A stretch of DNA of 26,907 bases from Actinomycetota bacterium (GCA_009699825.1 WLNM01000003.1:1-26907), one strand, 5' to 3'; counted from the stretch's first letter, positions 1 through 7,048 are shown. The notes: generated by a model not told the origin, from the letters alone. Numbers and translations are program-made.

Positions 1-123
1 GCGGCTTCACGATCTTTATCCATTGCGGCGCCTCATGCTTTCAATAAATTTTGGAGAAAAATACCACTTTCACCTGAATTTACGGATAGACGCACTGATT
101 CGATCCCAGAATCGAGCACATAA
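1..123 (+). CDS. possible 3' end of an unidentified gene
   Basis: Frame 1 is open from the first base to a TAA at 121-123, giving 40 residues that end in IPESST. The residues look like a plausible hydrophilic protein tail (FWRKIPLSPEF, then charged and Ser-rich). A 40-codon open frame can arise by chance in this composition, so support is weak. No family is recognised and the start lies outside the window. The following 108 bases up to the next gene hold no other convincing coding frame. Confidence 0.35.
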   Translation, partial: AASRSLSIAAPHAFNKFWRKIPLSPEFTDRRTDSIPESST

Positions 124-219
124 AGCAGTAAATTGGTTACAAAACATGACCAAAAATTCTTTTTATCCCGGTGAGTGCTAACTCTGCACTAACGCAACGT
201 TCTGATTCGCTGACCCTTT

Positions 220-225
220 TATTAT
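220..225 (+). promoter_or_regulatory. -10 hexamer for a leaderless transcript
   Basis: TATTAT lies exactly 6 nt before the GTG at 232, and no Shine-Dalgarno sequence precedes that GTG. This spacing would place the transcription start on or next to the start codon. No clear -35 box is seen. The same geometry recurs at other first-in-unit genes in the window. Confidence 0.5.
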
Positions 226-231
226 TCATCT

Positions 232-1656
232 GTGACATCAACGCCTGCAGCGACTCTTCCAATTTTGATTCAAGGCGGAATGGGCATAGGTGTTTCTTCA
301 TGGAAATTGGCACAAGAAGTTTCACGAAAGGGTCAACTAGGGGTTGTTTCTGGCACTGCAATAGATGCAGTAATAGCCCGTAGGTTGCAAGATGGAGATA
401 TCAGCGGGGATGTCAGGCGAGCACTGACTCATTTCCCGAATCAAGAAATCGCTCAACTGATTATCGATCGTTATTACATCGAGGGTGGAAGAGATTCGAA
501 AGTTCCATATATAGATGTACCAAAATTATCGTTGCGTCCAACTTCATTTGCAGTGGAACTTCTAGTTGTTTCAACATTTGTGGAGGTTTGGTTAGCGAAA
601 GAGGGGCACTCTGGATTAGTTGGTATGAATATTCTAGAAAAAATACAGATGGCAATTCCATTTCAACTATTTGGTGCGATTCTCGCAGATGTCGATTACA
701 TACTTATTGGAGCTGGAATTCCAGCACAAATCCCTTTTGCTCTCGACCTACTACAAAAGGGAAAACCAGTGGCCATGCGTGTTGATGTGGCCGATACAAA
801 CGAAAAATCCATTTTGAAATTTGATCCATCAACTATTACTGGAATTTCTTATCCACTAAAAAGGCCAAAATTTCTTGCAATAGTTTCCTCCCACGCGTTG
901 GTTTCTTACCTAAACAAGGATGATGAAACCAAACCCGATGGATACATCATTGAGTACCACGTTGCAGGTGGACATAACGCACCTCCTAGAAAAAAAGACG
1001 CGATAGACGGCAACGGAGAGGCAATCTATTCAGAATTAGATTCACCAAATCTAGACAAAATTATCGCAACGGGTTCAGATTTTTGGCTAGCAGGTGGTTT
1101 TGGTACTCCTGAGAAATTAAAGGAGGCTCTAAGTTTGGGTGCTTGCGGAATACAAGTTGGTTCGTTATTCGCACTCTCCAATGAATCTGGTTTTACGAAG
1201 AATCTTAAAGTTGACGCAATTAATCATCTGATGGATGGGTCAATTCACGTCACTACTGATGCAACCGCTTCCCCGACAGGATTTCCATTTAAGGTAATCG
1301 AAAATGAAGACTCCCTGTCTGTTCGTGATAACTTTGAAAAACGTATTCGAGTCTGTGATCTTGGATATCTTCGTACGCCATTTAAAAGAGAGTCCGGCAG
1401 TATTGGTTATCGATGCCCAGCTGAACCACAATCAAATTTTGTATTCAAGCACGGCCACATTGAACAATCTCATAATGCAAAATGTTTATGCAATGCCCTC
1501 ATGGCAGATATCGGATTGGGACAAATACGTCCGAATGGCAGTACAGAAATGCCATTAGTTACTATTGGATCTGATTTAGAAGGACCTCGACGATTATTAC
1601 AAATGCATCCACAAGGTTGGAGCGCAGCAGAAGCTGTAACTTTTCTACTTAATTGA
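232..1656 (+). CDS. nitronate monooxygenase-like flavoprotein
   Basis: A 474-residue protein of the 2-nitropropane dioxygenase/nitronate monooxygenase superfamily, an FMN TIM barrel. Visible marks are the N-terminal QGGMG at 14-18, AGGHNAPP at 245-252 (His248 sits where the family's catalytic base lies), and the phosphate-binding GGFGTP (288-293) and GIQVGSLF (306-313). It is longer than the classical ~330-residue enzymes because of a C-terminal extension with Cys375, CPAEP (Cys395) and CLC (Cys418, Cys420). The substrate is unknown; long members may not act on nitronates at all. GTG at 232 is the first start after an in-frame TGA at 211. The gene ends one base before the convergent paiB-like gene. 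The family is certain; the reaction is not. Confidence 0.82.
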   Translation: MTSTPAATLPILIQGGMGIGVSSWKLAQEVSRKGQLGVVSGTAIDAVIARRLQDGDISGDVRRALTHFPNQEIAQLIIDRYYIEGGRDSKVPYIDVPKLSLRPTSFAVELLVVSTFVEVWLAKEGHSGLVGMNILEKIQMAIPFQLFGAILADVDYILIGAGIPAQIPFALDLLQKGKPVAMRVDVADTNEKSILKFDPSTITGISYPLKRPKFLAIVSSHALVSYLNKDDETKPDGYIIEYHVAGGHNAPPRKKDAIDGNGEAIYSELDSPNLDKIIATGSDFWLAGGFGTPEKLKEALSLGACGIQVGSLFALSNESGFTKNLKVDAINHLMDGSIHVTTDATASPTGFPFKVIENEDSLSVRDNFEKRIRVCDLGYLRTPFKRESGSIGYRCPAEPQSNFVFKHGHIEQSHNAKCLCNALMADIGLGQIRPNGSTEMPLVTIGSDLEGPRRLLQMHPQGWSAAEAVTFLLN

Positions 1657-1657
1657 A

Positions 1658-2281
1658 CTATTTCTTATCCTCGGGCCTTAATTCTTCAACTTTGATCGCT
1701 ACATCTTCGCGATTTTCGCTTCGCAAACCATTGAGGACTCCATCAAGATCAGCCTTAGTTTTATTCTGACTCATCTTAAATGAAACATCTAAGCGAGTAA
1801 CTTTTAATTCAATTCCAACTATGGCTCGTAATTGACCATCAATATAATCGTCTGGGGCATCATCTAATCTCCAAGGCTTGCTTCTGCCTATTTCAAAAGA
1901 ATCCGTAAGATCCGAAACTGCTTTGCGCAACCAATCAACATCGTCGTGAATTATTAAATCCCCATAAACATGCGCAAGCATGTAATCCCAGGTTGGAACA
2001 ACTTTGCCGTGTTCTTGCTTTGATGCATACCAACTTGGAGAAATATATGAATCAACAGGTGCGCTGATAAAAAGCGCTTCCTGGTTTGTTTTTTCTGACC
2101 ACTGGGAATTCGCCCTAGCCACATGGCCAATGATGGAGCGAGATGCTTTATCGAATGCCACTGGAATCATTGTTGAAAGAATGCCTTGAGCTGTACTAGT
2201 AACTAAGTGTCCACTCTTGAGGTTTTCCAAAAATTCTTGCGCTACTGGATCATCAACTACGAAATGGCGTGGAATATACAT
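1658..2281 (-). CDS. PaiB-family FMN-binding protein (putative negative regulator)
   Basis: A 207-residue protein of the PaiB/FMN-binding split-barrel family (Bacillus PaiB, protease and sporulation repression). Seen directly are the N-terminal MYIPRHF, YISPSWY at 79-85, VPTWDYMLAHVYG at 95-107 and a C-terminal KMSQN motif, all typical of PaiB. Length matches the family (~200). No helix-turn-helix is evident, so 'regulator' comes from the family name; an FMN- or heme-binding oxidoreductase role is equally possible. Its ATG follows directly on the TAA of the upstream SMR efflux gene with no spacer and no visible Shine-Dalgarno site, which implies translational coupling. The pairing suggests a shared role, perhaps control or chemistry of a small amine that the pump exports. 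Confidence 0.85.
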   Translation of the reverse strand: MYIPRHFVVDDPVAQEFLENLKSGHLVTSTAQGILSTMIPVAFDKASRSIIGHVARANSQWSEKTNQEALFISAPVDSYISPSWYASKQEHGKVVPTWDYMLAHVYGDLIIHDDVDWLRKAVSDLTDSFEIGRSKPWRLDDAPDDYIDGQLRAIVGIELKVTRLDVSFKMSQNKTKADLDGVLNGLRSENREDVAIKVEELRPEDKK

Positions 2282-2605
2282 TTAATGACTTACTCCCCCA
2301 GCATTCATAATCACAACTCCGGCAATGATGATTGTCATTCCGATTAAATTCAACTTAGTCAGATGCTGGTCGAAGAAAATTGCACCGCCCACTGCAGCAC
2401 CAACAATTCCAAACCCAGACCAGATGGCGTAGGTGATTCCGACGTCTATTTTCTTTAGGGATTGGGATAAAAGTGCAAATGCCGTTAAGTATCCAATAAC
2501 TACACCGATAGACGGCCAGAGTTTTGTGAAACCGTCACTTCGCTTAAGGAGCAACGTTCCTACAATTTCGGCGAGAATCGCTATCGCTAGCAAAATCCAT
2601 GTCAT
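2282..2605 (-). CDS. SMR-family small multidrug/cation efflux protein
   Basis: A 107-residue, four-helix membrane protein of the EmrE/QacC small multidrug resistance family, at the usual length. Glu13 (AILAEIVGT) matches the essential membrane Glu14 of EmrE. Tyr59 and Trp62 in TYAIWSG match EmrE Tyr60 and Trp63, and GFTKLWP matches EmrE GFTRLWP. It probably works as an antiparallel dimer exchanging protons for hydrophobic cations, guanidinium or polyamines; substrate cannot be told from sequence. It is first in a two-gene unit with the PaiB-like gene. The start is ATG 2605, with TACGAT 6 nt upstream and no Shine-Dalgarno site. No partner SMR gene is adjacent, so a homodimer is likely. Confidence 0.92.
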   Translation of the reverse strand: MTWILLAIAILAEIVGTLLLKRSDGFTKLWPSIGVVIGYLTAFALLSQSLKKIDVGITYAIWSGFGIVGAAVGGAIFFDQHLTKLNLIGMTIIIAGVVIMNAGGVSH

Positions 2606-2611
2606 GGGTTA

Positions 2612-2617
2612 ATCGTA
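2612..2617 (-). promoter_or_regulatory. -10 hexamer of the SMR-paiB unit
   Basis: On the minus strand TACGAT lies exactly 6 nt upstream of the SMR ATG, consistent with leaderless transcription. It sits only 7 bp from the opposing -10 at 2625-2630, so RNA polymerase could not occupy both. Confidence 0.5.
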
Positions 2618-2624
2618 TCTCTAC

Positions 2625-2630
2625 TAATAT
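2625..2630 (+). promoter_or_regulatory. -10 hexamer of the DUF4287/DUF1801 gene
   Basis: TAATAT lies exactly 6 nt upstream of the GTG at 2637, with no Shine-Dalgarno site. It faces the minus-strand -10 at 2612-2617 across 7 bp. The whole start-to-start gap is 31 bp. Confidence 0.5.
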
Positions 2631-2636
2631 TGCTAT

Positions 2637-3188
2637 GTGCCAACAAAAGACCCAAGCCGCGAAGCGCATTTTCCGCTCATAGAAAAGAAGTACGGCGAAC
2701 CAATGAAGTACTGGTTCAAAGTGATGGCAACAATTAAGGAACAGAAATACCCAGAACAAATTGCCCACCTTCGTGAGAACTATGGTTTTTCCCAAGCACA
2801 TGCCAACGCATTAGTTATGTTCTCGCGTGGGTCTACTACAACTAGAAAATTTGAAACACCGCGTGATTTCTATAAATCAATAGATCCAATACAAGCTAAA
2901 ACGCTTAGAAAAGTTTTCCGAATTTTAACTTTAAAGTTTCCGGATTTAGAGACTGTTATTGCCTGGAATCAACCAATGATGCGCAAAGGCACACATTATG
3001 TTTTTGGAGCTTCTGTGGCTAAAAATCATATTTTGATTGCACCCTTCAACGCCGAGGTGCTGAAGAAAATGGCTCCTGATCTCAAGCAGTACAAGGTCAA
3101 CAAAAAGACTGTGGCTGTGCCAAATGATTGGAAAGTTGATGAGAAATTGTTAGTGAAAATGGTTAAGAGCGTACTTGCACAAAAGTAA
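2637..3188 (+). CDS. DUF4287 + DUF1801 domain protein
   Basis: A 183-residue soluble protein. Residues about 8-65 resemble DUF4287 (HFPLIEKKYGEP, then a helix-rich part ending near SRGST). Residues about 80-183 resemble DUF1801/YdhG (DLETVIAWNQPMMRKG, ILIAPFNAEVLKKM). DUF1801 proteins are small alpha/beta folds; Bacillus YdhG is sometimes called an iron chaperone, but biochemical support is thin and I assign no reaction. Start GTG 2637 fits the upstream TAATAT; an ATG at 2635 is out of frame. It diverges from the SMR gene across 31 bp. Its last 26 bases overlap the 3' end of the convergent hydrolase gene. Confidence 0.8.
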   Translation: MPTKDPSREAHFPLIEKKYGEPMKYWFKVMATIKEQKYPEQIAHLRENYGFSQAHANALVMFSRGSTTTRKFETPRDFYKSIDPIQAKTLRKVFRILTLKFPDLETVIAWNQPMMRKGTHYVFGASVAKNHILIAPFNAEVLKKMAPDLKQYKVNKKTVAVPNDWKVDEKLLVKMVKSVLAQK

Positions 3189-3930
3189 GAGATTTCTCGA
3201 AGATTATCTCCATATCGTGATCTAGCGTGGCCACGTGATAGCTATTGGTTAGTTCTACTCGCTCTTTATCCTTTGAATTTATGCCCTTAAGAATGATCTC
3301 TGTGTTTGAAACAGGAAGCACATGATCTTCGGTGCTATGAAAGAGAAGGGTTGGGATGTTAACTTTTCCAAGATGTTCACGAGTTATTTTGAGCATCTTT
3401 GTCAGCTCGTAAATTCCAACTAAGGGATTCGCGTCATATGCGAACTCGGTGACGTTTTTGCGCTTAATGTCATTGCCAACGGCCGAACGCATTTTCTTGA
3501 ATTTAGAATATATCTTCGCCACTGTCGGAGTTACAAGTGGGATATGAATCATGGGATTGACCAAAACAATCCCACTAAGTTTTTCTTGATGATTTTCAGT
3601 TGTGTAAAGAGTTAATCCCCCGCCCATGGATAAACCAAAGACGAAAATTTTTGTACATGTTTTTTGGAGTTCGCGTAATTCACTTTCAATCTTCCGCGGC
3701 CATTCTTCCCACTTAACTTGATTGAGATCCTCCGGCTTTGTGCCATGGCCAGGCAATCGAGGAACACGAACGGTGTAACCCTGCTGATGCATGAACTCTG
3801 CCCACGGGCGCATAGATGAAGGCGAGCCTGTGAATCCATGAACTAAAAGGATTCCGATTTCTTTTGTAGCGCCATTTCCTATTGCAGAAAAGTCTTCTAA
3901 ATAACCTGCTGGTGCACCTTCTGTTCCCAT
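3163..3930 (-). CDS. alpha/beta hydrolase, Est30/monoacylglycerol lipase-like
   Basis: A 255-residue carboxylesterase of the alpha/beta hydrolase fold, most like thermophilic Est30 carboxylesterases and bacterial monoacylglycerol lipases. Seen are the oxyanion-loop HGFTG (about 31-35), nucleophile elbow GLSMGG (Ser101), acid Asp202 in STEDHVLP and His232 in SYHVATLD, a complete triad at Est30-like length (~247). The frame is open up to 3993, but ATG 3930 is preferred because it removes overlap with trpD, fits family length and has TACTCT 7 nt upstream. It lies 22 bp downstream of trpD on the same strand but seems to have its own promoter. No signal peptide, so the enzyme is probably cytoplasmic, acting on short or medium acyl esters. 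Confidence 0.85.
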   Translation of the reverse strand: MGTEGAPAGYLEDFSAIGNGATKEIGILLVHGFTGSPSSMRPWAEFMHQQGYTVRVPRLPGHGTKPEDLNQVKWEEWPRKIESELRELQKTCTKIFVFGLSMGGGLTLYTTENHQEKLSGIVLVNPMIHIPLVTPTVAKIYSKFKKMRSAVGNDIKRKNVTEFAYDANPLVGIYELTKMLKITREHLGKVNIPTLLFHSTEDHVLPVSNTEIILKGINSKDKERVELTNSYHVATLDHDMEIIFEKSLTFVQVRS

Positions 3931-3937
3931 ATGCGAA

Positions 3938-3943
3938 AGAGTA
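3938..3943 (-). promoter_or_regulatory. -10 hexamer of the hydrolase gene
   Basis: TACTCT on the minus strand lies 7 nt upstream of ATG 3930, inside the 22-bp gap after trpD. It supports the shorter start and a leaderless transcript. Confidence 0.4.
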
Positions 3944-3952
3944 CGCCGTGGA

Positions 3953-4996
3953 TTAATTCGCAGCCAGGTTTTGTGTAAGTGTTGCCCAGTCACTCAACAA
4001 CTGCGTGGCCTTGCCAGAGTCAACTGCGTTAATTGCTCGCTTGAGTCCACTTGAAATTCGAATGTGAATGTCAGCGGAAATATCTCCATCAAATGCAGCA
4101 ATTGCAGCAGCTGCATTGAGCAAAACTGCATCGCGCGGTGCACCTTGTTCACCATTAAAGATTGCGCGAGTGATTCGAGCATTTTCTTGAGAATCTCCCC
4201 CAACGAGTGCTGAAATTGGCGCAGCAGATAAACCAAAATCTGCTGGCTCTATGCGCTCACTTGAAATACTGCCACCACCAATGGATAAAACAGATGTTGT
4301 GGTCGCCAATGTAATTTCATCTAAACCATCGTCGCCACGGAAAACAAATCCATCAACGCCCCGATCGCCAAGGACTTGAGCCATTACTAAATGCATCCGT
4401 TCATTTGCAACGCCAATGGCTGCCGCTTGGGGTTTTGCCGGATTGGCAAGTGGTCCCAGGATATTAAATACAGTTGGGATTCCAAGTTCTTTACGTACTG
4501 ATGCAGCATTTTTCATTGCTGGATGAAATTTCTGTGCAAAGCAAAAACCGATTCCTAATTCTCGGACGCTCTTTTCAACTCCATTTCCATCGAGTGAAAT
4601 ATTTACACCTAGCGCTTCCAATAAATCCGCTGCCCCGGATTTTGAAGAGGAGGCTCTGTTGCCATGTTTAACCACGCGTGCTCCGGCGGCTGCAGCCACA
4701 ATTGCTGCCGTTGTTGAAATATTGATGGTGTGCGCGCCATCGCCACCTGTACCGACTGTGTCTACCGCTCGTTCAGCAATATTAATCGGTGCACTGTGAT
4801 TAAACATTTCAGATACAAAAGCGCCTACCTCATCTGATGTTTCACCTTTATTTTTTAACGCTACAAGAAATGCTGCTAGATCTGAACTCTCAGCGCGGCC
4901 TTCAAGAATTTCGCGCATGAACCATTGCGCATCTGACGTTGTTAAATCCAACCCAGATTGGAGTGCCGCAACGGATGATTTCCAACTCGTATTCAT
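3953..4996 (-). CDS. trpD: anthranilate phosphoribosyltransferase
   Basis: 347 residues, the usual length for TrpD, which transfers phosphoribosyl from PRPP to anthranilate in tryptophan synthesis. Seen are GTGGDG at 82-87, NIST at 92-95 and KHGNRASSSKSG at 110-121 (PRPP and Mg sites), RKELGIPTVFNILGPLANP (anthranilate side), and the acidic DDGLDE that binds the second metal. No other trp gene is nearby; an isolated trpD beside ctaE is also found in mycobacteria. It lies 20 bp downstream of the receiver-domain gene on the same strand and probably shares its message. No Shine-Dalgarno site precedes ATG 4996. A 14-bp perfect palindrome spans the gene junction just upstream. Confidence 0.97.
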   Translation of the reverse strand: MNTSWKSSVAALQSGLDLTTSDAQWFMREILEGRAESSDLAAFLVALKNKGETSDEVGAFVSEMFNHSAPINIAERAVDTVGTGGDGAHTINISTTAAIVAAAAGARVVKHGNRASSSKSGAADLLEALGVNISLDGNGVEKSVRELGIGFCFAQKFHPAMKNAASVRKELGIPTVFNILGPLANPAKPQAAAIGVANERMHLVMAQVLGDRGVDGFVFRGDDGLDEITLATTTSVLSIGGGSISSERIEPADFGLSAAPISALVGGDSQENARITRAIFNGEQGAPRDAVLLNAAAAIAAFDGDISADIHIRISSGLKRAINAVDSGKATQLLSDWATLTQNLAAN

Positions 4997-5007
4997 GAGT
5001 GGGTTTT

Positions 5008-5021
5008 CGTAAATATTTACG
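5008..5021. repeat. 14-bp perfect palindrome at the receiver gene/trpD junction
   Basis: CGTAAATATTTACG reads identically on both strands. It covers the TAA of the receiver-domain gene (5017-5019) and extends into the 20-bp gap before the trpD ATG. Size and symmetry would suit a dimeric repressor or a weak RNA hairpin with no loop. With no matching copy noticed elsewhere, function is unproven. Confidence 0.6.
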
Positions 5022-5457
5022 CCGAAGTAAGTGAACCAGAGCGCAATAAATCTGCGACGGTACGTGCAAGCGTAAAGGGATCAATCGGATGTATTACTGA
5101 CGCTTCTGCTTTCGACCATGCTGCAAGCCATGCATCTTCTTTTCGGCCGGTAATTGCCAAGACTGGAGGGCAATTAAAAACTTCATCCTTTAATTGACGA
5201 GCAATTCCAAGACCCCCTTCAGGGGCTGCTTCTCCATCGAGAATAAAAAGGTCGATTTTAAAAGTGCCATCCGCAGATTTGCGATCGATGTATTGACGAA
5301 GCGCTGCACCGGTAGCAAATTCGTGAACTTCGTGCTCTGGTAAATCATCGGCAATTCGCTTTCCTAAAGCCAGAACGATTGAAGCGCGCACCGAGCTATC
5401 ATCGGAATAAATAGCAATCTGCTTCTTTTTAAGTGATGTCCCAGCCGATAATTCCAT
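5017..5457 (-). CDS. single-domain, degenerate response-regulator receiver protein
   Basis: A 146-residue protein made almost entirely of one CheY-like receiver fold with no output domain. The acidic pair is Asp19-Asp20, the putative phospho-acceptor Asp74 (FILDGE), and the switch Thr103 (AITGR). The nearly invariant lysine before the final proline is replaced by His123 (VIHPID), so phosphorylation-driven switching is doubtful. No histidine kinase is nearby. It is first in a unit with trpD and diverges from the ctaE-qcrCAB operon across 141 bp, so it might report on respiration or simply be a protein-interaction module. Start ATG 5457 has TAAGAT 6 nt upstream. Confidence 0.75.
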   Translation of the reverse strand: MELSAGTSLKKKQIAIYSDDSSVRASIVLALGKRIADDLPEHEVHEFATGAALRQYIDRKSADGTFKIDLFILDGEAAPEGGLGIARQLKDEVFNCPPVLAITGRKEDAWLAAWSKAEASVIHPIDPFTLARTVADLLRSGSLTSA

Positions 5458-5463
5458 GCTCGT

Positions 5464-5469
5464 ATCTTA
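5464..5469 (-). promoter_or_regulatory. -10 hexamer of the receiver-trpD unit
   Basis: On the minus strand TAAGAT lies exactly 6 nt before ATG 5457. On the plus strand, TATCTT at 5463-5468 overlaps it almost completely and could serve as -10 for a ctaE transcript starting near 5475, so the two directions may compete. Confidence 0.45.
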
Positions 5470-5598
5470 TTGTCTGGCGGACCATTTTTTGGGCAAGGAT
5501 TTCTAGTGACCCGTTTCACCTAGGAAAAGCGAAAATGCCTCGGGTAACTAGGTCCGTGGCGGTGGAAGTCAGAGAGGAATGCAGGAATAATCATCCCC
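5470..5598 (+). promoter_or_regulatory. ctaE upstream region with alternative CTAG-based stems
   Basis: This gap before the respiratory operon carries three CTAG tetranucleotides at 5503, 5520 and 5548. CTAGTGA (5503-5509) can pair with TCAcCTAG (5516-5523, one bulged C). Alternatively CCTAG (5519-5523) can pair with CTAGG (5548-5552). The two stems are mutually exclusive. No known riboswitch or RNA family is recognised. A purine-rich AGAGAGGAA lies about 15-20 nt before the ATG, rather far for a good Shine-Dalgarno site. Function is speculative. Confidence 0.3.
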
Positions 5599-6222
5599 AT
5601 GTCTACTGCAACTACGGCCCACAGAATCTCTCGCCCCAACCTGGTCGCAGTCGGAACCATTGTCTGGCTCTCTAGTGAGCTGATGTTCTTCGCAGGTTTA
5701 TTCGCGATTTATTTCACAACGCGCGCAGTACAAGGGCCATCAATTTGGACCGAATCTTCAAAATTATTGAACATTCCTTTTGCGGCAGCAAACACAACCA
5801 TTCTAGTTTTATCTTCGGTCACATGCCAATTCGGCGTATTTGCGGCCGAACGTTTTCAAAACAAAAGAACCGGTTCCTTTTTCCAAATTAGCAAATGGGG
5901 AATGCGCGAATGGTTCTCACTTACTTTTCTCATGGGTGCTTTCTTTGTAGCAGGACAAATTTATGAATACGCGGCCCTAGTGAGTGAAAGTTTGACACTC
6001 TCATCCACCGCATACGGTTCAATTTTTTATATCGCAACTGGATTCCATGGTTTGCACGTAACTGGGGGTCTCATTGCATTCCTAATTGTTTTAATCCGCG
6101 TGGCCAAAGCTCGACGATTCACACATTCGCAAGCAACTACTGCAATCGTAGTTTCGTACTATTGGCACTTTGTAGACGTTGTTTGGATCGCACTCTTCTC
6201 AGCAATTTACCTAATCAAATGA
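5599..6222 (+). CDS. ctaE: cytochrome c oxidase subunit III
   Basis: 207 residues with five membrane helices, the short actinobacterial form of subunit III lacking the first two helices of mitochondrial COX3. GTIVWLSSELMFFAGLF near residue 19 is the family signature with the buried glutamate. FHGLHVTGG and SYYWHFVDVVWIALF near the C-terminus are also typical. It belongs to the aa3 oxidase of the bcc-aa3 supercomplex and stabilises subunit I. First gene of ctaE-qcrC-qcrA-qcrB, ending 27 bp before qcrC. ATG 5599 is chosen from family length. The remaining oxidase subunits lie on the opposite strand beyond qcrB. Confidence 0.97.
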   Translation: MSTATTAHRISRPNLVAVGTIVWLSSELMFFAGLFAIYFTTRAVQGPSIWTESSKLLNIPFAAANTTILVLSSVTCQFGVFAAERFQNKRTGSFFQISKWGMREWFSLTFLMGAFFVAGQIYEYAALVSESLTLSSTAYGSIFYIATGFHGLHVTGGLIAFLIVLIRVAKARRFTHSQATTAIVVSYYWHFVDVVWIALFSAIYLIK

Positions 6223-6249
6223 CTTTAGTGATTAACGAAAGGCATAAGA

Positions 6250-7041
6250 GTGAAGCGACTATCTAAGTACCGCAGACACCGTGCGGCTGCACCCTTGCTT
6301 CTCATAATTGCGTTGCTAGGTATCGGTACTACTTTTTCAGTCGCTAGTGCAACACCAAATAAATCTTCATTGGCATTGGCGCGATCTGCAATCATTGAGG
6401 AAGGAAAGCAAATCTTTCTTAAAGGCTGTTCGTCTTGTCACGGTCTTAACGCAGAAGGCGGCGCAATTGCTCCTTCTTTAATTGGTGTCGGCGCAGCATC
6501 GGTAGATTTCCAAGTTGCAACAGGACGTATGCCGATGGCAGATATGAGTACTCAAGCAATGCGTAAAGCTCCCGTGTATTCCCCGCAAGAAGTTGCAGCA
6601 CTTGCTGCATATGTCGCATCCCTTGCACCCGGCCCAGAGATTCCTGGCGATGAATTACTCAATTACGAACGTGATGGAAGCGTTGCTGAAGGTGGAGAAT
6701 TATTTAGAAATAACTGCGCCATGTGCCACAACTTCGCTGGTCAAGGTGGCGCATTAACTCAAGGAAAGTATGCGCCAACAGTTATGGGCGTTGAACCCGT
6801 GCATATTTACGAAGCGATGATTACAGGTCCTCAATCAATGCCGGTTTTCTCAGATAAAATTATTACACCTGAAGAAAAATTATCTATTATTAAATGGATT
6901 AAATCAGCAGAAGCAGAGCCAGCATTGGGCGGCGCATCACTCGGACGCGTTGGTCCAGTAACTGAAGGATTGCTTGTGTGGACTCTTGGAATCGGAATAT
7001 TAATTGGCGTTGCAGTCTGGCTTGCAATGAAGGCGAGATAA
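6250..7041 (+). CDS. qcrC: cytochrome bc1 complex diheme cytochrome c subunit
   Basis: 263 residues. An N-terminal hydrophobic signal/anchor (about 13-34) is followed by two cytochrome c domains with CSSCH at 60-64 and CAMCH at 156-160. Likely sixth ligands are Met94 or Met96 (GRMPM) and Met197 (QSMP). A C-terminal helix spans about 239-259. This two-heme QcrC, which replaces separate cytochromes c1 and c, is the hallmark of actinobacterial supercomplexes and carries electrons from the Rieske centre to CuA of CtaC. GTG 6250 has a good Shine-Dalgarno site (GAAAGG about 8 nt upstream). No soluble cytochrome c gene is nearby. Confidence 0.97.
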   Translation: MKRLSKYRRHRAAAPLLLIIALLGIGTTFSVASATPNKSSLALARSAIIEEGKQIFLKGCSSCHGLNAEGGAIAPSLIGVGAASVDFQVATGRMPMADMSTQAMRKAPVYSPQEVAALAAYVASLAPGPEIPGDELLNYERDGSVAEGGELFRNNCAMCHNFAGQGGALTQGKYAPTVMGVEPVHIYEAMITGPQSMPVFSDKIITPEEKLSIIKWIKSAEAEPALGGASLGRVGPVTEGLLVWTLGIGILIGVAVWLAMKAR

Positions 7042-7048
7042 GGAAAAC

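Noticed and set aside
174..190. AGTGC/GCACT stem upstream of the nitronate monooxygenase-like gene as a terminator
   Set aside because: Five base pairs with no T-tract directly after it; could be chance.
3931..3993. Longer hydrolase start at 3993
   Set aside because: It would overlap trpD by 41 bases; ATG 3930 fits family length and an upstream hexamer.
5433..5675. 80-codon plus-strand frame across the ctaE upstream region
   Set aside because: It runs out of frame into ctaE, has no ribosome site and no recognisable protein features.
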